From the NCBI GenBank assembly GCA_026706165.1, contig JAPOZF010000174.1:1-5049 (forward strand): a DNA stretch of 5,049 bases. The letters are read 5' to 3'. The position numbers and the translations under genes were made by a program. This DNA is from Gemmatimonadota bacterium (GTDB lineage: Bacteria > Latescibacterota > UBA2968 > UBA8231). How positions within the stretch are numbered: position 1 is the stretch's first letter; the number at the start of each line of letters is the position of its first letter. A model generated the notes under the pieces. The model was given only the letters and a program-made list of their open reading frames with translations, was not told where the DNA came from and did no database searches. Of the stretch, positions 1 to 5,049 are shown piece by piece.

Positions 1-736
1 CGACGTGCTCGATCAGGTCGATGCCGGCCTCGACGGCCCGCACCATCGACTCCTTTGCCCGGCAGTGGGCGGCGGTGAGGCGGTGGAACTGGCGCGCCTC
101 CCCGACCAGGGCCTGCAGCTCCCGGGTAGAGTAGGTGGCGATCCCCGGGATGGTGCCGGCCGTGCCGCCGCCGGAAGCCATCACCTTGATGTAGTCGGCC
201 CCCTCGTGCACCAGCCGCCGCACCGAACGGCGGATCTCCTCCTCGCCGTCGGCGACTTCGTTGCACATGTGGAAGTGGCCCCCGGTGCAGGTGACCGGGC
301 GGCCGCTGACCAGCATGCGGGGCCCCGGGATGTATCCCCGCCGCAGTCCTTCCTTGAGGGTAAAACCGATCCGGTTGCGGGCCCCGTGCTCGCGCAGGGT
401 GGTGATGCCGGCGCTCAGGTGGCGGCGCATGTTCATTGCGCCGATCAGCACCATGGTCTCGTCGCTTTCGCCGAACATCTGGACGTAGGGGCGGCCGTCG
501 CCGGCCAGGCTGAGGTGGGTGTGGCCGTCGATCAGTCCGGGGGTCAGGCAGCAGCCGGGCAGGTCGACTGCCGGGGTGTCCGGGGGCGCTTCCTTGGCGA
601 CCGCTTCCGCCGGTCCGACCGCGGCGATGCGGCCGTTCCGGACGAAAACCGCCTCCCCGGATCGGGCGCTGCCGCCGAGGCCGTCGGCGAGCAGCCCGGG
701 GCGGATCAGAACTGTCTGTGAATTCGATTCGGACAT
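1..736 (-). CDS. Amidohydrolase-superfamily protein (imidazolonepropionase/Xaa-Pro dipeptidase-like), C-terminus beyond window
   Basis: Reading leftwards from an ATG at 736-734, the frame stays open for 245 codons to the window edge, so only the N-terminal part of a protein that is usually about 400-430 residues is present. It begins with a small beta-rich segment (residues about 8-65, with VRNGRIAAVG) typical of amidohydrolases. The metal-binding HxH follows in LIDGHTHL (H72, H74). Next come a TGGH segment (H154), the Lys of GADYIKVMASGG (K184, expected to be carboxylated and to bridge two metals), H224 in TAAHC and H244 in LIEH. The final catalytic Asp lies outside the window. These motifs match the COG1228-type group, which cleaves cyclic amides or the C-terminal bond of acyl- and dipeptides; the substrate cannot be told. 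A Shine-Dalgarno GAGAAAGG (minus strand, 752-745) lies 8 nt upstream. No signal peptide is seen, so it is probably cytoplasmic. It is divergent from the oxygenase operon and shares its control region. Confidence 0.9.
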   Translation of the reverse strand, partial: MSESNSQTVLIRPGLLADGLGGSARSGEAVFVRNGRIAAVGPAEAVAKEAPPDTPAVDLPGCCLTPGLIDGHTHLSLAGDGRPYVQMFGESDETMVLIGAMNMRRHLSAGITTLREHGARNRIGFTLKEGLRRGYIPGPRMLVSGRPVTCTGGHFHMCNEVADGEEEIRRSVRRLVHEGADYIKVMASGGGTAGTIPGIATYSTRELQALVGEARQFHRLTAAHCRAKESMVRAVEAGIDLIEHV

Positions 737-815
737 ACCTTGAACCTTTCTCGAATTGTCTGAGAGTTTTCAGAAACGACAGTACGCCGGTGATCCCACG
801 GGCGGGAAAGTAGAT

Positions 816-901
816 CTGTCTCAAATCGGTCCGGCAGAAGGGTACCCGTCATTTCCTCGGCATGCTGACCAGATGTTTGGGTCATTTTCGATTTGAGACA
901 G
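816..901. promoter_or_regulatory. Perfect 13-bp inverted repeat in the divergent control region
   Basis: CTGTCTCAAATCG at 816-828 is repeated as its exact reverse complement CGATTTGAGACAG at 889-901, with 60 bp between. The arms sit on the two sides of the divergent intergenic region. The right arm ends 17 bp before the -35 box of the proposed rightward promoter, and the left arm lies 79 bp upstream of the amidohydrolase start. This geometry fits two binding sites, in opposite orientation, for one regulator controlling both transcription units. A weaker relative of the core, TGTCTGAGA at 757-765, and a short dyad TCTGA-N6-TCAGA at 759-774 lie just upstream of the amidohydrolase start. I do not recognise the regulator family, and no regulator gene is in the window. 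Alternatives are a long-loop hairpin or a decayed mobile element, but no flanking target duplication is visible. Confidence 0.55.
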
Positions 902-918
902 GTTCCTTGTCACTCCTG

Positions 919-947
919 TTGCCGCCGGAAACCGGGGCAAGTATAGA
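919..947 (+). promoter_or_regulatory. Putative sigma70-type promoter of the rightward operon
   Basis: TTGCCG (919-924) and TATAGA (942-947) are separated by exactly 17 bp, and each matches four of six bases of the -35 and -10 consensus. Transcription would start near 954, giving a leader of about 65 nt before the ATG at 1020. The right arm of the 13-bp inverted repeat lies immediately upstream, roughly at -53 to -65, a usual position for an activator. The call is from sequence match only. Confidence 0.45.
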
Positions 948-960
948 CCGGGTCCGCCGC

Positions 961-987
961 CTGCCGCCAAGGCAGATGCACTGCATC
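961..987 (+). promoter_or_regulatory. Two small palindromes in the operon leader
   Basis: CTGCC-GCCAA-GGCAG (961-975) can form a 5-bp stem with a 5-nt loop. GATGCA-C-TGCATC (975-987) is a 13-bp odd palindrome that abuts it. Both would lie just downstream of the predicted transcription start. The second looks more like a protein-binding operator than an RNA hairpin because its loop would be a single base. No U-tract follows, so this is not a terminator. Palindromes this short can occur by chance. Confidence 0.25.
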
Positions 988-1019
988 GATCGGCCGGCCC
1001 ACTGAGAGTGCTACCGCCA

Positions 1020-1805
1020 ATGAACGACGAAGAGAAATACCTGTTCGACCTCAACGGCTTTCTCGTGCTGCCGCAGGTGCTGTCCCCGGAGGAGGTGCGC
1101 CGCGGCAACGAGGCGATCGACCGCCACGCCGATCAGATGCAGGAGATCGACCGCTCCCTCGCCCGGGAGTCCGTTGCCCTGAAGGGCACCTCGAGGCGCC
1201 TCGACCTCGGCGGCATGCTCGCCTGGGACCGTCCCTGGTGCGAGCTGTTCCGCGAGCTTCTCCTGCACCCGGGGGTCAGGCCGTATCTCGAGGGGATTCT
1301 CGGGGAGGGTTACCGCCTCGATCACGGGCCGGGCCTGATCGCCATGGACGCCGGCTGCGAGGGCGGGGTGCTGCACGGGGGCGGATTCGAGCGCGACTTC
1401 TCGGAGGCCTACTTCTTCAAGGACGGCCGCATCTACACCGGCCTGACCGTGGTCGAGTACCTGTTCGCCGACGAGGGCCCCGGAGACGGCGGCGTGGCGG
1501 TGATCCCCGGAAGCCACAAGTCGAACCTGCCCTGCCCGCAGGCAATGAAGCTCTGGGAACGCCACCGCGAGCACGTGCTCGAGGTGAACGCCAGGGCCGG
1601 GGACGCGGTCATCTTCACCGAGACCCTGACCCACGGTACCCTGCCCTGGACCGCCGCGCACCAGCGGCGGGCCCTGCTCTACAAGTTCAGCCCCCCCTTC
1701 CTGGCCTACAGCCGCGGCGCCCACACCATCACCTATCCCGACTACATCCAGGACATGACCGGGGAGCAGCAGGCGGTCATGCAGGCCCCGTCGGTGCGCA
1801 GATGA
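1020..1805 (+). CDS. Phytanoyl-CoA dioxygenase (PhyH)-like protein with an HxG motif in place of HxD
   Basis: This 261-residue protein has the PhyH double-stranded beta-helix pattern: an N-terminal helix and strand typical of the family (FDLNGFLVLPQVLSPEEV), LHGG at 118-121, the IPGSHK signature at 162-167, a distal His in LTHGT (H205), and an Arg 11 residues later (R216) placed to bind the 2-oxoglutarate carboxylate. The H119-to-H205 spacing (86) and H205-to-R216 spacing (11) match human PHYH (H175, H264, R275). The position of the PHYH iron ligand D177 is G121 here, so the usual carboxylate ligand appears absent. The enzyme may be an oxygenase with a changed metal site or, by analogy with SyrB2 and WelO5 halogenases, use an open ligand position. 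I prefer the ATG at 1020, which has GAGAG 11 nt upstream, over the in-frame GTG at 1008, which has no ribosome-binding site. It is first in the operon and is followed after 34 bp by the enolase-superfamily gene. Probably cytoplasmic; substrate unknown. Confidence 0.85.
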   Translation: MNDEEKYLFDLNGFLVLPQVLSPEEVRRGNEAIDRHADQMQEIDRSLARESVALKGTSRRLDLGGMLAWDRPWCELFRELLLHPGVRPYLEGILGEGYRLDHGPGLIAMDAGCEGGVLHGGGFERDFSEAYFFKDGRIYTGLTVVEYLFADEGPGDGGVAVIPGSHKSNLPCPQAMKLWERHREHVLEVNARAGDAVIFTETLTHGTLPWTAAHQRRALLYKFSPPFLAYSRGAHTITYPDYIQDMTGEQQAVMQAPSVRR

Positions 1806-1830
1806 GGGGAGCGTCCATCACCGGGACAGG

Positions 1831-1836
1831 AAGGAG
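1831..1836 (+). promoter_or_regulatory. Ribosome-binding site of the enolase-superfamily gene
   Basis: AAGGAG ends 3 nt before the ATG at 1840. The spacing is short, but the match is strong and no other start codon lies close to the expected N-terminus, so it supports this start. Confidence 0.55.
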
Positions 1837-1839
1837 ACG

Positions 1840-3093
1840 ATGACGGCAATAATTACCGGCCTGGAGCGCTTCACCCTGGTGGTTCCCTTCGTCGACAGGG
1901 TGCGCCGCGAGATGGAGCGGGCCGGCATCCACACCTGGTCGGAACTCGAGATCACCCGCGTCGACACCGACGCCGGGATCAGCGGTTGGGGGGAGACGGT
2001 GCAGAACTACACCTGGGGGAGGGTGCAGGCGGAAGAGAAGGTGATCGGCCGCTCCCCGTTCGAGACCATGTGGGACGACTCGCTCGGCGCCGGGCTGCAG
2101 ATGGCGCTGTTCGACGCGGCGGGCAAGCTGGCCGGGGTGCCGCTCTACCGGCTTCTCGGCGGCAAGTGCCGGGACTGGGCGGCGATCTCCTTCTGGGACC
2201 ACGACATGTCGCCGGAGAAGTACGCAGTCGAGGCGCAGACCGCGGTCGGGCTGGGATACAACTGCATCAAGATCAAGACGCGGCCCTGGTGGGACGTGCG
2301 CGAGACCATCCGCCGCATCAGCGAGGTCACCCCCGACCACTTCCGCATCGACGCCGACTGGAACGCCATGCTCAACAACGCGGCCAACGCCGTGCCGCTG
2401 CTGCGGGAGCTCGAGCGCGCCTTCCCCAAGATCAAGATCTGGGAGGATCCGCTGCCGCGGAACGACGCGGCCGGGAACCGCTACATGCGCACGCAGATCG
2501 AGAGGCCGGTCGCCCACCACTACGGCTCCATCGGGGCGCGCGAAGGTTTGGAGATGGGGGGCGTCTGCGACGGCTGGATCCTCGGGGGCGGGGTGTCGCG
2601 GATCATGCGCGACGGAGCCGCCGCCGCCGCCGTCAACATGCCCTTCTTCCTGCAGATGGTCGGGGCGGCCCCGACGACGGCCCTGTCGCTGCATCTCAGC
2701 GCCGTGCTCGAGCAGGCGCAGTGGCCGACGATCACCTGCCACGAGCTCTACGAGCACAGCCTGCTCAGGGAGCGCCTGCCGGTGGTCGACGGGCACGCGC
2801 GGGTGCCGGAGGGCCCCGGCCTCGGGATCGAGCTGGACGAGGAGGCCTTGGAGAAGTACCGGGTTGAGAAGGCCGACCACAGCCTGCCGCGGCGGCTGAC
2901 CTGCGTGATCCGGCCCGGGGGCGCACGCGTCTACTTCGCGAACTCCGGCCAGAAGTGGGATTTCTTCGGCAAGGGGAACCGACCGGTCGACGACTGGGGA
3001 TGCAGCACGGAGCTGATCGACGACGACGGCAGCAGCGAATTCGCCGACCTCCACGAGCGTGCCAGCCGGGGGCCGGTGGTCAGCGGCAGCTGA
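1840..3093 (+). CDS. Enolase-superfamily protein (mandelate racemase/muconate lactonizing group), divergent active site
   Basis: This 417-residue protein has an N-terminal capping domain (about 1-110, including GISGWGE and PLYRLLGGK) and a modified TIM barrel. The barrel carries the KxK pair in CIKIKTR (K144, K146), D171 in RIDADWN and E202 in IWEDPLP. Members abstract a proton alpha to a carboxylate and commonly dehydrate sugar acids or racemise. About 25 residues after E202, where the third Mg ligand (Asp/Glu, sometimes Asn) is expected, the sequence reads PVAHHYG, so H227 or H226 takes that place. The later D...H dyad of mandelate-racemase types is not evident: the GG region reads CDGWILGGG and the next strand FFLQMVG. 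LHLSAVL and TCHELYEHSLL may provide other catalytic groups. After the usual end near residue 345, about 70 residues follow, from RRLTCVIRPGG to the C-terminus. The HpaI aldolase gene starts 16 bp downstream, which suggests a dehydratase-aldolase pair. Superfamily assignment is firm; the reaction is not known. Confidence 0.88.
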   Translation: MTAIITGLERFTLVVPFVDRVRREMERAGIHTWSELEITRVDTDAGISGWGETVQNYTWGRVQAEEKVIGRSPFETMWDDSLGAGLQMALFDAAGKLAGVPLYRLLGGKCRDWAAISFWDHDMSPEKYAVEAQTAVGLGYNCIKIKTRPWWDVRETIRRISEVTPDHFRIDADWNAMLNNAANAVPLLRELERAFPKIKIWEDPLPRNDAAGNRYMRTQIERPVAHHYGSIGAREGLEMGGVCDGWILGGGVSRIMRDGAAAAAVNMPFFLQMVGAAPTTALSLHLSAVLEQAQWPTITCHELYEHSLLRERLPVVDGHARVPEGPGLGIELDEEALEKYRVEKADHSLPRRLTCVIRPGGARVYFANSGQKWDFFGKGNRPVDDWGCSTELIDDDGSSEFADLHERASRGPVVSGS

Positions 3094-3109
3094 AGCGGGA
3101 ATCGAAAAA

Positions 3110-3901
3110 ATGGACATCAACAACGCGCAGCGGTTCCGGGAGCGGTTGCTGGCCGGGGAGACCCTGATCGGCATGGGGGTTACGTTCGCCGACCCGGCGA
3201 TCTGCGAGCTGATCGCCGAGGCCGGGTACGACTTCACCTGGATCGACATAGAGCACGGCGCCATCGGGATCGAGACCGCCCTGCAGATGGTCACCGCCCA
3301 CCGCGGCACCGGGGCGGCGCCGTTCATTCGCGTGCAGTGGAACGACGTCAACGTCATCAAGCCGGTGGCCGACCTCGCACCCGCCGGGATCATCGTGCCG
3401 CAGGTAAACGACGCGGCCGCGGCCGAAGCCGCGGTGAAGGCCTGCCGCTATCCGCCGCGCGGGGTCAGGGGGTACGGGCCGCGCCGGGGTACGGGGTACG
3501 GGGCGATGACCCAGCCCGACTACCTCGCCGAAAAAGGGGACGAGCCGATCGTCGCCATCCAGATCGAGCACAGGGACGCGGTCGCCAACCTCGACGAGAT
3601 GCTCGAGGTGCCCGGGCTCGACATCTACTGCCTCGGGCTCAACGACCTGTCCGGATCGTTCGGCAAGCTCGGACAGCACCAGGACCCCGAGGTCGTCGAG
3701 GCGGTCGAGACCGTCGCCGCCAAGGTCGGCAGGTCCGGCAGGGTCCTCGGGATTTCCACCTTCTACTCCCCCGAGACCTACGCCCGCTGGATGTCTCTCG
3801 TGGTGCGCTGGCTCAACCTCAACGTCGATTTCTCCAACCTGTTCCGCGCCGGCCGCGAGGTGAGCGAGGCGGCCCGCGGGCAGACCCCGAACCGGCGGTA
3901 G
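3110..3901 (+). CDS. HpcH/HpaI-family class II aldolase
   Basis: This 263-residue protein is close to the length of E. coli HpaI (about 260). The family uses a divalent metal to cleave 2-keto-3-deoxy or 4-hydroxy-2-keto acids to pyruvate and an aldehyde. All the expected catalytic positions are present with a constant offset of four from HpaI: H49 in DIEHGAIG (HpaI H45), R74 in FIRVQWND (R70), metal ligand E153 in IQIEH (E149) and metal ligand D179 in LGLNDLSGSFG (D175). YPPRGVRGYG (114-123) is the family's glycine/arginine-rich loop. I choose the ATG at 3110 because its N-terminus matches the family. A GTG at 3059 would overlap the previous gene by 35 bp and add 17 unrelated residues. The ribosome-binding site is weak (AAGCGGGA, about 9 nt upstream), so translation may be coupled to the preceding gene. 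It likely cleaves the product of the upstream enolase-superfamily enzyme; the aldehyde product cannot be predicted. Confidence 0.92.
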   Translation: MDINNAQRFRERLLAGETLIGMGVTFADPAICELIAEAGYDFTWIDIEHGAIGIETALQMVTAHRGTGAAPFIRVQWNDVNVIKPVADLAPAGIIVPQVNDAAAAEAAVKACRYPPRGVRGYGPRRGTGYGAMTQPDYLAEKGDEPIVAIQIEHRDAVANLDEMLEVPGLDIYCLGLNDLSGSFGKLGQHQDPEVVEAVETVAAKVGRSGRVLGISTFYSPETYARWMSLVVRWLNLNVDFSNLFRAGREVSEAARGQTPNRR

Positions 3902-3952
3902 TCGGGCTCGGCCTTCGAGATCTCCCGGGCCCGGGCTCCAGCAGCGCCCCCC

Positions 3953-4561
3953 ATGGACGAGGTCATCGAGAAGCTGCGGCGCTTCGACAGCGCCACGGTC
4001 GCCAACGCCATCGAGCATTTCGAGGTCCGGGACCCCACCACCGGGTACGCCGACAACCGGCTGGTCTGCCAGACCCCCGGGATCGCCGCCCCGATGGTCG
4101 GGCGCGCCTTCACCTGCAAGGTCGACACCGCGACCCCGGGAGACACCCGTCCGGCGAGGGTGGACGAGCTGGTGCAGCTGCTCCCGGAAGCGGAAACACC
4201 GTTCGTCCTCGTCGCCCGGCACGAGGGGGCGGACCAGCGCCGCGGCTGCGTCTTCGGCGACATGTTCTGCGCCGTTCTCGTCAGGCTCGGGGGCGCCGGC
4301 TGGGTGGTCTCCCACGGGTACCCCGCCTACCTCGAGTTCAACACCCCGGTCGAGATCTGCGGCCTCGAGATCGCCCCCGGCGACCTGCTGCACGGAGACG
4401 GGAGCGGGCTGGTGTCGGTGCCGCTGGAAATCGCCGCGGACGTCGCCGCCCGGGCGGAGGAGGTGCGCGGCCAAGAGGAAGAGTTTTTCCGCTTCCTGCA
4501 GGGAGACGGCTTCAGCATGGAAGAGTTGAAACACCGATTCGATCCGAGGACGGAGGACTGA
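3953..4561 (+). CDS. RraA-like / HMG-aldolase-family protein lacking the catalytic Arg-Asp loop
   Basis: This 202-residue protein has the RraA fold pattern: an N-terminal helix with STATVANAIE-like sequence (LRRFDSATVANAIEHFEVR), PMVGRAFT (47-54), a GDM segment (102-104) equivalent to the GD motif of the family, PVEICGLEIAPGDLLHGDGSGLVSVP (split around residue 143) near the end, and a C-terminal helix rich in Glu. Class II 4-hydroxy-4-methyl-2-oxoglutarate aldolases and related oxaloacetate decarboxylases have this fold with a DG-x-x-RD motif after the GaGvV strand. Here the strand GGAGWVV (113-119) runs directly into SHGYPAY and then the PVEI strand, so the Arg-Asp pair and an estimated 20-25 residues are missing. 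It may be a non-catalytic paralogue or a deletion variant. The ATG at 3953 has no recognisable ribosome-binding site and is in the same frame as the previous gene's TAG stop, 51 bp after it. The next gene follows after 2 bp. Confidence 0.82.
   Translation: MDEVIEKLRRFDSATVANAIEHFEVRDPTTGYADNRLVCQTPGIAAPMVGRAFTCKVDTATPGDTRPARVDELVQLLPEAETPFVLVARHEGADQRRGCVFGDMFCAVLVRLGGAGWVVSHGYPAYLEFNTPVEICGLEIAPGDLLHGDGSGLVSVPLEIAADVAARAEEVRGQEEEFFRFLQGDGFSMEELKHRFDPRTED
4552..4556 (+). promoter_or_regulatory. Ribosome-binding site of the second oxygenase gene
   Basis: GGAGG lies 7 nt before the ATG at 4564, inside the last codons of the RraA-like gene. The strong match and ideal spacing fix the start of the downstream gene and indicate coupled translation. 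Confidence 0.75.
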
Positions 4562-4563
4562 AC

Positions 4564-5049
4564 ATGACGGCATCCGAACCCGTGTTGAGCAGCGAGGATC
4601 TCGATTTCTGGGAGGAGAACGGCTACGTGGTGGCGCGCCGGGCCGTGCCCCTGGAGAACTGCCGCGCCGCGGAGAAGGCAGTGTGGGAATTCGCCGAAAT
4701 GGACCCGGACGACCCGGAGACCTGGTACAGCGATCCCCCGCGCGGGATCATGAAGGAGATCTACCAGCACCAAGCCCTGTGGGACAACCGCCAGCACCCG
4801 CGCGTGCACGAGGCGTTCGCGCAGATCGTGGGCACCCGCAGGCTGCGGGTCAGCCGCGACCGCGCCAGCATCAACCCGCCGGAGCGGACCGGTCAGGATT
4901 TCGTGGGGCCCTGGCTGCACTGGGACCTCCGGATCGAAAACCTGCCGGAGCGGATCGGCGTCCAGGGAATCCTCTACCTGACCGATACCGCCGCCAACCA
5001 GGGGGCTTTCGCATGCATCCCCGGGTTCCACCGGAAGCTGCGCGGCTGG
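4564..5049 (+). CDS. Phytanoyl-CoA dioxygenase (PhyH)-like protein with canonical HxD motif, C-terminus beyond window
   Basis: The frame runs open for 162 codons to the window edge; related proteins are usually about 270-310 residues, so roughly half is seen. The N-terminus has the family pattern DLDFWEENGYVVARRAVP, followed by helices. The iron-binding HxD is present in LHWDLRI (H119, D121), and the later strand reads GILYLTDTAANQGAFACIPGFHRK, where IPGFH replaces the common IPGSH. The distal His and the 2-oxoglutarate-binding Arg lie beyond the window. It is expected to be an Fe(II)/2-oxoglutarate oxygenase that hydroxylates a small molecule. It shares the fold but little clear sequence with the first oxygenase of the operon, so the two are not a recent duplication. 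Start ATG at 4564 is 2 bp after the previous stop and has a strong GGAGG site. Fifth gene of the apparent operon, which may continue further right. Confidence 0.88.
   Translation, partial: MTASEPVLSSEDLDFWEENGYVVARRAVPLENCRAAEKAVWEFAEMDPDDPETWYSDPPRGIMKEIYQHQALWDNRQHPRVHEAFAQIVGTRRLRVSRDRASINPPERTGQDFVGPWLHWDLRIENLPERIGVQGILYLTDTAANQGAFACIPGFHRKLRGW

Larger units (their letters stand above)
942..5049 (+). other. Apparent five-gene operon
   Basis: Five co-directional genes have gaps of 34, 16, 51 and 2 bp, with no terminator-like hairpin plus T-tract between any of them. The order is oxygenase, enolase-superfamily enzyme, HpaI aldolase, RraA-like protein, oxygenase. The dehydratase-then-aldolase order parallels sugar-acid catabolic operons. 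No transporter or regulator gene is included in the visible part. Co-transcription is inferred from spacing only. Confidence 0.7.

Noticed and set aside
5..721. Plus-strand open frame of 238 codons opposite the amidohydrolase
   Set aside because: The minus strand carries clear amidohydrolase metal-ligand motifs, and the plus-strand translation has none.
816..901. The 86-bp element bounded by the 13-bp inverted repeat as a miniature transposable element
   Set aside because: No target-site duplication flanks it, and its position between divergent genes fits operators better.
1008..1019. GTG at 1008 as the start of the first oxygenase
   Set aside because: There is no ribosome-binding site ahead of it. 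The ATG at 1020 has GAGAG at a usable distance and gives the usual family N-terminus.
821..1108. Minus-strand small open frame of 95 codons in the intergenic region
   Set aside because: It overlaps the proposed promoter and the start of the oxygenase gene, and its translation shows no recognisable pattern.
2617..2631. Five GCC repeats in the enolase-superfamily gene
   Set aside because: They encode a short alanine run in a barrel helix of a GC-rich gene; there is no sign of a functional repeat.
3059..3109. GTG at 3059 as the start of the HpaI aldolase
   Set aside because: It would overlap the previous gene and add residues not seen in the family. The ATG at 3110 gives a constant offset to HpaI catalytic positions.
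1777..3393. Long minus-strand open frame of 538 codons opposite the enolase-superfamily gene
   Set aside because: Composition is rich in Arg, Pro, Val and His with no family motif. It is the usual antisense shadow of a GC-rich gene, and the plus strand encodes a clear enzyme.
3924..3935. CCCGGGCCCGGG palindrome between the aldolase and RraA-like genes as a terminator
   Set aside because: It has no loop and no T-tract, and such GC palindromes are common in this base composition.
3080..4573. Long minus-strand open frame of 497 codons opposite the aldolase and RraA-like genes
   Set aside because: Low-complexity Gly/Asp/Val-rich translation with no motif; it lies across two well-supported plus-strand genes.

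Overview
The window is a GC-rich (about two thirds G+C by eye), densely packed bacterial segment with six protein-coding genes, the first and last cut by the window edges. No RNA gene, insertion sequence, CRISPR array or integration site is visible. The protein families (metal-dependent amidohydrolase, phytanoyl-CoA-dioxygenase-like oxygenases, an enolase-superfamily enzyme, an HpaI-type aldolase and an RraA-like protein) resemble the accessory catabolic gene sets of environmental, often marine or sponge-associated, uncultured bacteria such as Poribacteria, SAR202 Chloroflexi and Latescibacteria. The sequence alone does not fix the taxon.

Layout: on the minus strand, 736 to 1 encodes the N-terminal 245 residues of an amidohydrolase. 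A divergent control region (737-1019) follows. It carries a perfect 13-bp inverted repeat (816-828 / 889-901), a plausible sigma70-type promoter pointing right (919-947) and a small palindrome in the leader (975-987). Five plus-strand genes then run head to tail with gaps of 34, 16, 51 and 2 bp, which suggests one operon: a PhyH-like oxygenase (1020-1805), an enolase-superfamily (mandelate racemase/muconate lactonizing) protein (1840-3093), an HpcH/HpaI aldolase (3110-3901), an RraA-like protein (3953-4561) and a second PhyH-like oxygenase (4564 to the window end).

How the genes may work together (inference): an enolase-superfamily dehydratase followed by an HpaI aldolase is the known logic of sugar-acid breakdown, as in the E. 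coli rhamnonate and glucarate/galactarate pathways. There a 2-keto-3-deoxy acid is made and then split to pyruvate plus an aldehyde. The two oxygenases and the amidohydrolase would act upstream, hydroxylating or opening a more complex substrate, and the RraA-like protein would be a second aldolase, decarboxylase or a non-catalytic member.

The most interesting point is that three of the five operon proteins appear to lack canonical active-site residues. The first oxygenase has His-Gly-Gly where the family has His-x-Asp, an arrangement otherwise known from Fe/2OG halogenases. The enolase-superfamily protein has His at the expected third metal-ligand position and lacks the usual His-Asp dyad. 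The RraA-like protein lacks the loop with the catalytic Arg-Asp pair. The HpaI aldolase and the second oxygenase look canonical as far as they can be read. The locus is therefore a candidate for an uncharacterised catabolic or modifying pathway with unusual chemistry.
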